DNA of 64,000 nucleotides from the NCBI RefSeq assembly GCF_011046535.1, contig NZ_CP049257.1, forward strand, positions 3,782,001 to 3,846,000, given 5' to 3'. The stretch is from Nocardioides anomalus (GTDB lineage Bacteria > Actinomycetota > Actinomycetes > Propionibacteriales > Nocardioidaceae). The notes beneath the pieces are model-generated. The model was not told the DNA's origin. It did no database searches and worked only from the letters and a program-made list of their open reading frames with translations. This document shows positions 18,785 to 27,638 of the stretch, in pieces. The position numbers and the translations under genes are program-made. Positions within the stretch are counted from its first letter, which is position 1. Every line of letters starts with the position of its first letter.

Positions 18785-19951
18785 ATGGACTTCAGCAAGA
18801 ACCCTCTGCACGACGACATCCGCGCCGGTGTGCGCGACATGATGAAGCCGTTCGACGACCAGTACTGGATGGAGCACGACCGCGACCACGAGTTCCCCTG
18901 GGAGTTCTACAACGCGGTGGCCAAGGCCGGCTGGCTCGGCATCACGATCCCCGAGGAGTACGGCGGCGGCGGGCTCGGCGTGACCGAGGCGGCGATCGTC
19001 GAGCACGAGATCTCCGCCTCCGGCGGTGGCATGAACGCCTGCAGTGCCGTGCACATCGGCATCTTCGGCTTCGACCCGATCATCCGGCACGGCAGCGACA
19101 GCCTCAAGGAGCGCTTCCTGCCGCGCGTGCCGAACGGCGACCTGCACATCTCGTTCGCGGTGACCGAGCCGGACGCCGGCACCGACACGACCGGCATCAC
19201 GACGTTCGCGCGCAAGGTCGACGGTGGCTTCCGGGTGACCGGCAAGAAGGTCTGGATCACCAAGGCGCAGCAGGCCGAGCGGATGCTGCTGCTGGTGCGC
19301 ACGACCAAGCGCGAGGACGTCGCGAAGCGCACGGACGGCATGACGCTGCTCTTCGCCGAGATGGACCCCGAGCACGTGCAGATCCGCGAGATCCCCAAGC
19401 TGGGTCGCAACGCCGTCAACACCAACGAGGTCTTCATCGACGACCTCTTCGTCGCCGACGAGGACGTCGTGGGGGAGGTGGGCAAGGGGTTCCGTGCGAT
19501 CCTCGCCGGCCTCAACGCCGAGCGCATCATCGCCTCCAACGCCGCGACCGGCATCGGTCGCGCGGCGATCCGGCGGGGCGTCGCCTACGCCAACGAGCGG
19601 CACGTGTTCGGCCGGCCCATCGGTCAGAACCAGGCCATCGCCCACCCGCTGGCCGAGGCCTCGATGCGGCTCGACGCGGCCCAGCTCGTCATCGACCAGG
19701 CGGCCTGGCTGCTCGACAACGGCTTCGAGTGCGGCAAGGAGGCGAACCAGGGCAAGTACCTCGCCGCCGACGCCGCCTTCAACGCCGCCGACGTGGCCCT
19801 GCAGACCCATGGCGGCTTCGGCTTCGGCAAGGAGTTCCACGTCGAGCGCTACTTCCGTGAGGCCCGCCTCAAGCGCATCGCACCGATCTCGCAGGAGATG
19901 GTGCTGAACTACCTCAGCGAGCACGTGCTGGGTCTCCCCCGCTCCTACTGA
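18785..19951 (+). CDS. acyl-CoA dehydrogenase
   Basis: This 388-residue FAD-dependent dehydrogenase would introduce an alpha,beta double bond in a CoA thioester. Features: IPEEYGGGGLGVTEAA, flavin/substrate segment SFAVTEPDAGTDTTG, KKVWITKAQQAERM, and the C-terminal THGGFGFGKEFHVERYFREARL that carries the family's flavin and tail contacts. It is followed after 12 bp by a CitE-like lyase gene and a MaoC hydratase, an operon able to turn a branched acyl-CoA into a beta-hydroxyacyl-CoA and cleave it. Confidence 0.93.
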   Translation: MDFSKNPLHDDIRAGVRDMMKPFDDQYWMEHDRDHEFPWEFYNAVAKAGWLGITIPEEYGGGGLGVTEAAIVEHEISASGGGMNACSAVHIGIFGFDPIIRHGSDSLKERFLPRVPNGDLHISFAVTEPDAGTDTTGITTFARKVDGGFRVTGKKVWITKAQQAERMLLLVRTTKREDVAKRTDGMTLLFAEMDPEHVQIREIPKLGRNAVNTNEVFIDDLFVADEDVVGEVGKGFRAILAGLNAERIIASNAATGIGRAAIRRGVAYANERHVFGRPIGQNQAIAHPLAEASMRLDAAQLVIDQAAWLLDNGFECGKEANQGKYLAADAAFNAADVALQTHGGFGFGKEFHVERYFREARLKRIAPISQEMVLNYLSEHVLGLPRSY

Positions 19952-19963
19952 TCGGAGTCGCCG

Positions 19964-20858
19964 ATGCGCCCCTACCGCACCGTCCTGTTCGTCCCCGCCC
20001 ACAAGACCAGCTGGTACGACCGCGCCGCCGAGGCCGGGGCCGACGCGGTGTGCCTGGACCTGGAGGACTCGGTCCCCGAGCACCTCAAGCCGGGGGGCCC
20101 GCGAGGAGGTCGCCGCCGGGATCGAGCGGCTGTCCGCGTCGCACCCCGACCTGGGCCTGTTCGTCCGGTGCAACGCGATGGCGACCCAGCACGTGGGCGC
20201 CGACCTGCGCGCAGCCGTCGTGCCGGGGCTGACCGGCATCTTCGCGCCGAAGGTCAACAGCGCGATCGACGTGCACAAGTACGACGCGCTCGTCGACCTG
20301 TTCGAGAGGGAGAACGGGGCCTCGGGGCTGGAGTACATCGTCCCGGTCGAGACGATCCACGGCATCCAGAACTGCGAGGAGATCGCGGCCGCGTCGCCCC
20401 GCGTCGGCGCCATGATCGGACCGACCGCGGAGCACGCCGACATCGCCAAGGCCGTCGGCTACGAGTGGACGCCGGAGGGCACGGAGTCGGCGTACCACCG
20501 CACCAAGATCATGCTGGCGACCAAGGCGGCCGGCCGGCACGCGCTGACCGCGCTCTGGGAGCGGATCCACGACCTCGAGGGGCTCGCCGTCTTCAGCGAC
20601 CGGAGCCGGGCGATGGGCTTCCGCGGCCAGGTGGTGCTGCACCCCTCGCACGTGCCGGTGGTGAACAAGGCCTACACGCCCGACCAGGAGCAGATCGACT
20701 TCTACCGCGGGCTGCTCGACACCTATAACGAGGCGGACGCCCGCGGCGACGGCGCCGTCATGTACGGCGAGATCCACATCGACAAGGCGCACGCCGACAA
20801 GGCCACCGAGTGGCTGGCCCGCGTCGACGAGCTCGCCTCGCTCAACGGCGGCCTCTGA
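19964..20858 (+). pseudogene. HpcH/HpaI aldolase / CitE-like lyase, frameshifted
   Basis: Start MRPYRTVLFVPAHKTSWYD and AVCLDLEDSVPEHLKP are in one frame; the rest (REEVAAGIERL, EYIVPVETIHGI, MIGPTAEHADIAKAV, FRGQVVLHPSHVPVVN) continues one base out of frame. The break is a run of six G at 20092-20097; five G would restore a ~298-residue CitE-family protein with its Mg-binding Glu/Asp residues. The family cleaves or condenses beta-hydroxyacyl-CoAs (malyl-CoA, citramalyl-CoA type). Same sign and base type as the break at 17190, so sequencing error is possible. Confidence 0.85.
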
Positions 20859-20907
20859 CCGCCGCCCCTGCCCAGCCCACCCCACGACGTACCCGCGAGG
20901 AGCACCC

Positions 20908-21363
20908 ATGACCGGCCTGTGGTTCGAGGAGTTCGAGATCGGCACGCAGTACAAGCACGACTGGACGCGCACGGTCACCGAGACCGACACGATCCTCTAC
21001 TGCGGCATCACGATGAACCCCGCGCCGATCCACCTCGACCAGCACTACATGGAGGGCACGATCCACGGCCAGCGGCTGGTGCCGAGCCTGTGGACCGCGG
21101 GCGTGATCGGCGGGATGATCGTCAACGACCTGACGCTCGGCACCACCCTGGGCAACCTCGGCTACACGAAGTTCGACTTCCCCAAGCCGGTCTTCCACGG
21201 CGACACGCTGCGCGCGGAGTCGACGATCATGGACAAGCGCGAGTCCAAGTCCCGCACCGACTCCGGCATCGTCTACTTCGAGCACCTCGGCATCAACCAG
21301 CGCGACGAGGTGGTCCACATCGCCCACCGCGCCGGGCTGATGCTGAAGAAGCCGGTCGACTGA
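20908..21363 (+). CDS. MaoC-family (hot-dog) dehydratase
   Basis: This 151-residue single hot-dog protein of the MaoC/mesaconyl-CoA hydratase type has the hydratase-like segment YCGITMNPAPIHLDQHYM, with the Asn-Pro and His that shape the active site, and LGYTKFDFPKPVFHGDTL. It would hydrate or dehydrate an acyl-CoA. A good GAGGAG lies 8 nt before the ATG. It forms an operon with the acyl-CoA dehydrogenase and CitE-like gene; MaoC plus CitE is typical of methyl-branched dicarboxyl-CoA cleavage (inference). Confidence 0.88.
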   Translation: MTGLWFEEFEIGTQYKHDWTRTVTETDTILYCGITMNPAPIHLDQHYMEGTIHGQRLVPSLWTAGVIGGMIVNDLTLGTTLGNLGYTKFDFPKPVFHGDTLRAESTIMDKRESKSRTDSGIVYFEHLGINQRDEVVHIAHRAGLMLKKPVD

Positions 21364-21478
21364 CGCGCGCCTGCCCTCCGCACCCCCGGGCGCTCGCCGT
21401 CCCAGCTCGGACGCGCCGCCGGTGATGACCCTGACGATGGCTTCGGTCTCCATGACTGGTCCTCTCCCGAAGGCCCGA

Positions 21479-22906
21479 TCACGGCGGCGTGACCAGCTCG
21501 GGCTCGTGACGGGCCGGGGCGCGGCGTCCCCGCAGCAGGACCAGGTCCACCATCGCCGTGCCGGCGAAGACGGCGACGCCGATCCAGGCGGCGACCGCGA
21601 ACCCGCCGGGCGGGGTCGAGCCGGTGCGTGGGTCGGCGTACGCCGCGAGGACGGCCGCGAACGCCGCGGCTCCGGTCGCGTAGCCGATCGAGCGCATGAC
21701 CTGGTTGAGACCCGTGGCGCTGCCCACCTCGCCGGAAGGCACGGCGCGGACGATCACGCTCGGCATCGAGGAGAACGTGCAGCCCGCGCCGACGCCGCCG
21801 ACCCCCATCACCAGGTAGGCCTGCCACGGCTGGTCGCGCAGCACCGCGAGCAGGCCCATCGAGACCGCGAAGACCAGGCAGCCGATCGGCATCGACCAGG
21901 CGTCCCCGAGCCGCTCGACCAGGCGCGGGACGGCGAGCTGAGCGGTCGCGACACTCGTGACCGAGAACGGCACCATCGCGCCGGCCGCGACCAGGGTCGA
22001 CAGGCCGAAGCCGCCTCCGGTGGCCGGCGACTGCAGGAGCCAGCTGACCGACGACATGAGCAGGTACACGCCGACGCCCGCGGTCAGGGCGGTGAGGTCC
22101 GCGACCAGCACGGGCCCGTGGCGCAGCAGCCGCAGGTCGACCAGCGGGGTGGCCGCGCGCTGCTCGTGCCGCACGAAGACCGCGAGCAGCGCCGGCGAGA
22201 GCACGGCGAGCGCGACCACCTCGGGCGACGACCAGCCCCACTGCCGGCCCTGGCTGAGCACCAGCAGCAGCCCGGCCACGCCCAGTCCCAGCAGCACCGC
22301 TCCCGGCACGTCGAGGTGCGCGCGGTCGAGGTGGCGACCGGTCGGCAGCACGCGCGCCGCCACCGCGAGCGCGACCACGACGACCCCCGCCCCGAACCAG
22401 AAGCTCGCCCCCACGCCGCCGACCGCGGCCAGGGCGCCGCTCACCGGGTAGCCGACGCCGGCGCCCGCGACCGACGAGATCGACACCAGGACGACCGCCC
22501 GGCGCACCCGCGGCGGGTCGAGGTGGTCGCGCAGCACCGCGACGCCCAGTGGCATCAGCCCCAGGCCGAGCCCCTGGAGCGCCCGACCCACCAGCAGGGT
22601 CGCGAAGCCCCAGTCCGGTGCGGCCAGCACACAGCCGGCCGCCACGAGGGCGAGGGTGACCAGCACGACCTCGCGGCGCCGCGGCCCGTCGCCGAGCCGG
22701 CCGAGCACGGGCGCCAGCACCGCGCCCGTGAGCAGGGTGATGGTGAGCGACCACTGCGCGGCGCTCGGGCTGACGTGACGCGACTCGGCAATGGCCGGGA
22801 TGAGCGGGGCTCCCAGGCTGCTGACCACCCCGACGCACACGACGACGAGCACCAGCGCGGCGGTCAGCCCGGCCTGGTTGTCGACGCGGGTGGTGGTCGT
22901 GCTCAC
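21479..22906 (-). CDS. MFS transporter
   Basis: This 475-residue, ~14-TM major facilitator protein starts VSTTTTRVDNQAGLTAALVLV. Motif A-like LGRLGDGPRRREVVLV and the LQGLGLGLMPLGVAVLRDHL segment are visible. It is the same length as, and clearly paralogous to, the MFS protein at 33220-34647 (shared TGLNQVMRSIG / TGVNQVLRLLG regions). Its GTG overlaps the upstream amidohydrolase stop by 4 bp, so it probably imports or exports the compound handled by that operon. Confidence 0.9.
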   Translation of the reverse strand: MSTTTTRVDNQAGLTAALVLVVVCVGVVSSLGAPLIPAIAESRHVSPSAAQWSLTITLLTGAVLAPVLGRLGDGPRRREVVLVTLALVAAGCVLAAPDWGFATLLVGRALQGLGLGLMPLGVAVLRDHLDPPRVRRAVVLVSISSVAGAGVGYPVSGALAAVGGVGASFWFGAGVVVVALAVAARVLPTGRHLDRAHLDVPGAVLLGLGVAGLLLVLSQGRQWGWSSPEVVALAVLSPALLAVFVRHEQRAATPLVDLRLLRHGPVLVADLTALTAGVGVYLLMSSVSWLLQSPATGGGFGLSTLVAAGAMVPFSVTSVATAQLAVPRLVERLGDAWSMPIGCLVFAVSMGLLAVLRDQPWQAYLVMGVGGVGAGCTFSSMPSVIVRAVPSGEVGSATGLNQVMRSIGYATGAAAFAAVLAAYADPRTGSTPPGGFAVAAWIGVAVFAGTAMVDLVLLRGRRAPARHEPELVTPP

Positions 22907-23778
22907 CGTGGCGTCTCCAGGCGGTACGCCCGACGCGCGGTCTCGCCCATCACCGCCGCGCGCTCGCCGGGGCTCAGCCCTGCGACCAGCGCCCGCGCGG
23001 CCTCGAGCGTCCGCGCGTAGTCCCCTGCGCGCCGGCTCACCGGCCAGTCGGACCCGAACAGCACCCGGTCCGCGCCGAACAGCTCCAGCAGGTGCTCGAC
23101 CCAGGGCCGCAGGTCCGCGACCTCCCACCGTGCGAGGTCGCCCATCGTGGTCAGGCCCGACAGCTTCACCAGCACGTGCGGCAGACGGGCGAGCCGCGCC
23201 ACCCGCGCGGCCCAGTGGTCGGCGTCCGCGGAGCCCCACCCGCTCAGCACCGGCGCCTTGCCGGCGTGGTCGAGGACGAACGTGGTGCCCGGGTGCGCGC
23301 CGAGGACGTCGCGGGCAACGTCGAGGTGCTCCGGTCGCAGGATCAGGTCGCAGGCCAGCCCCCGCTCCTCCAGCGCGGAGAGGCCCGGACCCGCTCCCGC
23401 CCGGGCGAGCCAGGCCGCGGGGTCGGCCTCGGCGAGGGCCTGGTGGCGCACGCCCACCAGCGGCGTGCCCGAGGGGTGCGCGCCCAGCGCGTCGAGCGCC
23501 TCGCCCACGCCGGGGTCGAGCAGGTCCACCCACCCGACCACCCCGTCGACCACCGGCGAGCGGCCGGCCCAGAGGAAGTCGTCGGTCTCGCCGGGGTCGT
23601 TGAGCACCTGCACCAGCACGGACCCGGTGACGTGGGCGGACCGCAGCTCGGCCTCGAGCTCACCGACGGGGTGGTCGCGGGCGATCTCGGACATCGTGAC
23701 CGGGTCGATCCAGCGCTGCGGGCGGCGCGCCAGGTCCCAGACGTGGACGTGGGCGTCGACCACCGGTTCGGACATCAA
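22903..23778 (-). CDS. amidohydrolase-2 family (TIM-barrel) hydrolase
   Basis: This 291-residue metal-dependent hydrolase of the L-fuconolactonase/dicarboxylate-lactone group has the N-terminal metal motif VDAHVHVWDL, the mid-barrel FVLDHAGKAP, and the C-terminal VLFGSDWPVSRR with the conserved Asp. The family opens lactones or decarboxylates ring acids in the cytosol. It is the first gene of an operon with the MFS transporter and is divergent from the old-yellow-enzyme gene; two operator-like sites lie between. Confidence 0.88.
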   Translation of the reverse strand: MMSEPVVDAHVHVWDLARRPQRWIDPVTMSEIARDHPVGELEAELRSAHVTGSVLVQVLNDPGETDDFLWAGRSPVVDGVVGWVDLLDPGVGEALDALGAHPSGTPLVGVRHQALAEADPAAWLARAGAGPGLSALEERGLACDLILRPEHLDVARDVLGAHPGTTFVLDHAGKAPVLSGWGSADADHWAARVARLARLPHVLVKLSGLTTMGDLARWEVADLRPWVEHLLELFGADRVLFGSDWPVSRRAGDYARTLEAARALVAGLSPGERAAVMGETARRAYRLETPR

Positions 23779-23782
23779 GGCT

Positions 23783-23798
23783 CATCATGTGCATGGAT
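23783..23798. promoter_or_regulatory. shared catabolic operator, amidohydrolase promoter side
   Basis: CATCATG-TG-CATGGAT matches 13 of 14 informative positions of the shared motif and lies 4 bp upstream of the amidohydrolase start codon (minus strand). A repressor here would block that transcript. Confidence 0.55.
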
Positions 23799-23860
23799 CC
23801 GGGAGGCGTCAACGCTCTTGCCGATGTCGGCACAGCGCCGTAGATTGACCTAACCCTGCC

Positions 23861-23876
23861 AATCATGAACATGGAA
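23861..23876. promoter_or_regulatory. shared catabolic operator, old-yellow-enzyme promoter side
   Basis: AATCATG-AA-CATGGAA matches 13 of 14 informative positions. It covers the region just before the GGAAGG Shine-Dalgarno of the gene starting at 23886. With the site at 23783 it gives two copies 78 bp apart (centre to centre) in one divergent promoter. Confidence 0.55.
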
Positions 23877-23885
23877 GGCGTCACG

Positions 23886-25868
23886 GTGAGCGAGGCGTAC
23901 CCCCACCTGTTCGAGCCCATCCAGGTCGGGACCATGAGCCTGCACGGCCGCGTCATGCTGCCTCCCCACGCCTCCGCCATCGGCAACATCTACGGCACCG
24001 ACGAGGACGCGGCGCGCAACATCGCCTACTTCGAGCAGCGTGCGGACGCCGGCGTCGCGTGGGTGGGCAGCCTGAGCACCCACCTGCGCAACCGCGTGGT
24101 CCCCGGCTTCGACCCCAGCGGCGTCGGAGCCGCGACCACCGGCTTCTTCCGCCTGCCGTACTTCGTCGAGCGGGTCCAGGCCTTCTGCGACGCTATGCAC
24201 GCGCGCGGCACCGCGGTGACCGTGCAGATGGTCCACCAGGGAGGCATGCCGCACGCGCCCAGCCCGGTCATGAGCGCGCCGACGATCAACCTCATGCCGC
24301 ACGTGATGGACACCGACGACATCGCCGCGTTCGTCCAGGAGTACGCCGAGTCCGCGGTCCGCTCCCAGCAGGGCCGCGCCGACGGGGTCGAGCTGCACCT
24401 CAACCACGACGACCTGCACGAGTGGTTCCTCTCGCCGCTGACCAACCAGCGCGAGGACGCCTACGGCGGGTCACTGGAGAACCGCGCCCGCTTCTCGGTC
24501 GAGTGCCTCCGCGCGATCCGCGACGCGGTCGGCGACTCGATGACGGTCGGCGTCCGGCTCAACATCCGCGAGGAGCTGCCCGGCGGCTACGACACCGACG
24601 GTGGCGTCGCGATCGCGCAGTACCTGGAGTCCACCGGTCTCATCGACTACGTACACGGTGTGGTGGGCACGCCCTGGGGCAACCCGAGCTACATCCAGCC
24701 GACGTACTTCGAGCCCGGCCAGTGGGCCGCCCTCGCCGGCCGGCTCAAGCAGGCCCTGTCGCTGCCGGTCGTGCACACCGGCCGCATCACCGACCCCGAC
24801 GTGGCCGAACGGGTGCTGGCCGCGGGCCACGCCGACCTCGTCGGCATGGCGCGGGCCCACATCGCCGACGGCGACCTGCTCCGTAAGGCGCGCGAGGGAC
24901 GGCCGCAGGACGTGCGCCCGTGCGTGGGCGGCAACGACTGCATCAGCCGGCGCTACGTCGAGGGCCTGCCCTTCGGCTGCGCGGTCAACCCCGGCACCAG
25001 CCACGAGGTCGAGGGCGTGTGGCTCAACCCGCGGCCCGGCCGGCGGCTGCTGGTCGTCGGCGGCGGCCCGGCCGGCATGGAGCTGGCGGCGCTCAGCGCG
25101 GAGTCCGGCGTGGACGTCGAGCTGCACGAGGCCGGGCCGGAGCTCGGCGGCCAGCTGCGGTACGTCGTGCGAGCACCCGGCCACGACGGCTACCAGAAGT
25201 ACCTCGACTGGCAGGTCCGCCGGCTGGGGTCCCTCGGCGTCCGGGTGCACACCGGCTCGCGGCTGGGCGTGGACGACGTGCTCGCCCGCGACGTCGACGT
25301 GGTCGCCGTGGCGACCGGCGCCGGGCCGCGGCGCCCCGCCGTACCGGGGGTCGACGGCGCGCACGTGCACGAGGTCCGCGAGGTCCTGGCCGGCGAGGTC
25401 GAGACCGGCGAGCGGGTGCTCGTGGTCGCGCAGGACGACCACGTGCCGCCGCTGTCGGTGGCCGACCACCTCGCCCAGCAGGGCAAGCAGGTCACCGTGG
25501 TCTACGCGACCCACCAGCCCGCCCCACTACTCGGCCGCTACTACATCGGCGCGATCCTCGGCCGCCTCGACGCCGCCGACGTGCGGTTCGTGTTCATGGA
25601 GGAGGTCGTCGCCATCGGAGCCGGCAGCGTGACGACCCGCAACGTCTACTCCGGCAGGGAGCGCGAGCTGGGCGGGTTCGACACCGTCGTGCTCGCGTGC
25701 GGCAGCGTCTCCGACGCCACGCTGTACGACGAGCTGCGCGGCCGGCACCCGGACGTGCACGTGCTCGGTGACGCCTACGCCCCCCGCCGCCTCGTCTTCG
25801 CCACCCAGCAGGCCAGGGCCCTGGCCCAGCAGATCGTGACGGCCGGCTCGGCCCTCGAGCCCGCCTGA
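23886..25868 (+). CDS. NADH:flavin oxidoreductase / 2,4-dienoyl-CoA reductase-like, Fe-S and FAD domains
   Basis: This 660-residue three-domain ene-reductase has an N-terminal FMN TIM barrel (GVELHLNHDDLHEWFLSP, YGGSLENRARF) and a Rossmann FAD/NAD domain (LLVVGGGPAGMELAA). It belongs to the trimethylamine-dehydrogenase/2-enoate-reductase family. The Fe-S region reads CVGGNDC...GCAVNP: Cys346, Cys352 and Cys365 have the family spacing, but the second ligand (position 349) is Gly, so the cluster is probably altered or absent. GTG 23886 has GGAAGG 7 nt upstream; the ATGs at 23865 and 23871 lie inside the operator-like site. It probably reduces an enoyl compound. Confidence 0.9.
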   Translation: MSEAYPHLFEPIQVGTMSLHGRVMLPPHASAIGNIYGTDEDAARNIAYFEQRADAGVAWVGSLSTHLRNRVVPGFDPSGVGAATTGFFRLPYFVERVQAFCDAMHARGTAVTVQMVHQGGMPHAPSPVMSAPTINLMPHVMDTDDIAAFVQEYAESAVRSQQGRADGVELHLNHDDLHEWFLSPLTNQREDAYGGSLENRARFSVECLRAIRDAVGDSMTVGVRLNIREELPGGYDTDGGVAIAQYLESTGLIDYVHGVVGTPWGNPSYIQPTYFEPGQWAALAGRLKQALSLPVVHTGRITDPDVAERVLAAGHADLVGMARAHIADGDLLRKAREGRPQDVRPCVGGNDCISRRYVEGLPFGCAVNPGTSHEVEGVWLNPRPGRRLLVVGGGPAGMELAALSAESGVDVELHEAGPELGGQLRYVVRAPGHDGYQKYLDWQVRRLGSLGVRVHTGSRLGVDDVLARDVDVVAVATGAGPRRPAVPGVDGAHVHEVREVLAGEVETGERVLVVAQDDHVPPLSVADHLAQQGKQVTVVYATHQPAPLLGRYYIGAILGRLDAADVRFVFMEEVVAIGAGSVTTRNVYSGRERELGGFDTVVLACGSVSDATLYDELRGRHPDVHVLGDAYAPRRLVFATQQARALAQQIVTAGSALEPA

Positions 25869-25888
25869 CCCACCCGAAGGAGAACGCA

Positions 25889-26653
25889 ATGCTGCTCAAG
25901 GACAAGGTCGCCCTCGTCACCGCCGGTGCCTCCGGCATGGGCCGGTCCGGCGCCGAGGCCTTCGCCCGCGAGGGCGCCCACGTGATCGTCGTCGACGTGA
26001 ACGAGACCGCGGCCAAGGAGACCGTGGCCGGCATCGAGAGCGAGGGCGGCAGCGCGGCGTACGCCGTGGTCGACGTGCGCGACCTCGGTGCGCTCAAGGA
26101 GCTCGCCGACGGCGTCACCCGCGACCACGGCAAGCTGCACGTGCTCTACAACAACGTCGGCATCCCGGGCGCCGCCGGTCTCGAGCTGACCGAGGAGGAG
26201 TGGGACCTCGGGCTGGAGGTCAACGGCCGTGCGAGCTTCTTCCTCAGCGGCTACCTCCTGGACTCGCTCCGGGCGGCCCAGAACGCGTCGGTGATCTTCA
26301 CCAGCTCGACCTCCGGGCTGGTCGGCTCGCCGTTCAGCCCCATGTACTCCTTCACCAAGGGTGGCGTCATCGCCCTGGTCCGCTCGATGGCGCTCGCCCA
26401 CGCTGCCGAGGGCATCAGGGTCAACGCCATCGCGCCCGGCTCGGTCGAGACCCCCGGCCTGCCCGGGTTCTTCCGCATCGACGACCCCGAGGAGATCGAG
26501 AGGCGCAAGCAGGCCTTCTTCGCGACCATCCCGATGGGTCGCGCGAGCCAGCCCGAGGAGATCGCCCAGGTCGCCCTGTTCCTGGCCAGCGACATGAGCA
26601 GCTACGTCACCGGCGTCACGATCCCGGTCGACGGCGGCATCACGGCCAAGTGA
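25889..26653 (+). CDS. short-chain dehydrogenase
   Basis: This 254-residue SDR starts MLLKDKVALVTAGASGMGRS, has Asp after beta-2 (IVVDVNE, NAD preference), YNNVG in place of NNAG, and the catalytic YSFTK. AAGGAG is well placed before the ATG. It is 20 bp after the old-yellow-enzyme gene and co-transcribed. Closest relative in the window is the SDR at 51685-52458 (shared GSPFSP and YS-x-TK). Probably oxidises a hydroxyl formed in the same pathway. A hairpin terminator follows. Confidence 0.92.
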   Translation: MLLKDKVALVTAGASGMGRSGAEAFAREGAHVIVVDVNETAAKETVAGIESEGGSAAYAVVDVRDLGALKELADGVTRDHGKLHVLYNNVGIPGAAGLELTEEEWDLGLEVNGRASFFLSGYLLDSLRAAQNASVIFTSSTSGLVGSPFSPMYSFTKGGVIALVRSMALAHAAEGIRVNAIAPGSVETPGLPGFFRIDDPEEIERRKQAFFATIPMGRASQPEEIAQVALFLASDMSSYVTGVTIPVDGGITAK

Positions 26654-26771
26654 CCCGCCTGGCCGCACCGGCAAGGCCGAGGTGACCGCCGGCGGCGCCG
26701 GCGGCGCGCGGCTCCACCGGTTCACGGCGCTGGGCGAGCCGCCCAGGCCCTTCTCGCACCACTAGCGGTCC

Positions 26772-26818
26772 CGACGACGAGGCCCGGCGGACGGAGTCCG
26801 CGGGGCCTCGGGTCGTCG
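26772..26818. terminator. bidirectional hairpin terminator between convergent SDR genes
   Basis: The arms at 26772-26791 and 26797-26818 pair over about 20 bp with one mismatch and a 2-nt bulge around a 5-nt loop. It lies between convergent SDR genes ending at 26653 and 26823, so it can stop transcripts from both sides. The preceding 120 bp (26654-26771) holds no convincing gene. Confidence 0.7.
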
Positions 26819-26822
26819 TGGC

Positions 26823-27638
26823 TCAGGTCAGGTCGGCGCGGACCCGGTCCAGGCGGTCGAGGGCGAGTGCGGCGACCTCGGGTGAGGTCACGACGTACAT
26901 CCGGTCGGCCTCGACGGCCTCGACCACCTGCCGGCCCACGACGGCCGGCTCGACGGCCGCCAGCGGGGTCATCGTGGTCGTGCGAGCCGGGACGGGGGTG
27001 GCGCCGGTGTCGGCCAGGGCCGCCGGCCGGTTGCGCGAGGACTCGTGGATGCGGCTCGGGACCGGTCCCGGGCACAGCACGGTGACGCCGATCTGGGGCG
27101 CCACGTCGTCGAGCTCGACCCGCAGGGTCTCGGAGAGCCCGACGACGGCGTGCTTGGAAGCCGAGTAGGCGCCGTTGCCTCCGCCGGGGATCGTGGTCAG
27201 CCCGGCCATCGAGGCGGTGTTGACGACGTGGCCGCGGCCCGCCGCGATCATCGCCGGCACGAAGGCGCGCACGCCGTTCGCGACGCCGAGCAGGTTCACG
27301 TCGAGCGTCCAGCGCCAGTCGTCGGGCGTGTGCTCCCAGAGGGGGCGGCGCGGGGCGATCACGCCGGCGTTGTTGACCAGCACGTCGACCCGTCCGAGCT
27401 CGGCCAGGACGTGCTCGGCGAGCTCCGAGACCGAGTCGGGTGAGGACACGTCGACGACGACTCCGGCCGCCGTCGCCCCGGTCGCGTTGACCGCGACGAC
27501 CGCCTCGTCGAGCGACGAGGGCTCCACGTCGGCAATGACGACGGTCAGGCCGCGCGCCGCGAAGGCGTCCACGATCGCGCGACCGATCCCCGACGCACCA
27601 CCGGTGACGACCGCGACCTGGCCCGCCTCGAGCCTCAC
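26823..27638 (-). CDS. short-chain dehydrogenase
   Basis: This 271-residue SDR has VTGGASGIGRAI, Asp after beta-2 (VIADVEP), the canonical NNAGV, and YSASK. A longer C-terminal part (ARTTTMTPLAAVEPAVVGRQ) is typical of the retinol/hydroxysteroid-like SDR group. GTG 27638 overlaps the LLM gene stop by 4 bp. It is the last gene of a long minus-strand operon running from the P450 at 33170 down to here. Confidence 0.9.
   Translation of the reverse strand: MRLEAGQVAVVTGGASGIGRAIVDAFAARGLTVVIADVEPSSLDEAVVAVNATGATAAGVVVDVSSPDSVSELAEHVLAELGRVDVLVNNAGVIAPRRPLWEHTPDDWRWTLDVNLLGVANGVRAFVPAMIAAGRGHVVNTASMAGLTTIPGGGNGAYSASKHAVVGLSETLRVELDDVAPQIGVTVLCPGPVPSRIHESSRNRPAALADTGATPVPARTTTMTPLAAVEPAVVGRQVVEAVEADRMYVVTSPEVAALALDRLDRVRADLT

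Noticed and set aside
26654..26771. Short frame VTAGGAGGARLHRFTALGEP ending at 26765 after the SDR
   Set aside because: Only 28 codons, no ribosome-binding site and no recognised family; more likely spacer before the bidirectional terminator.
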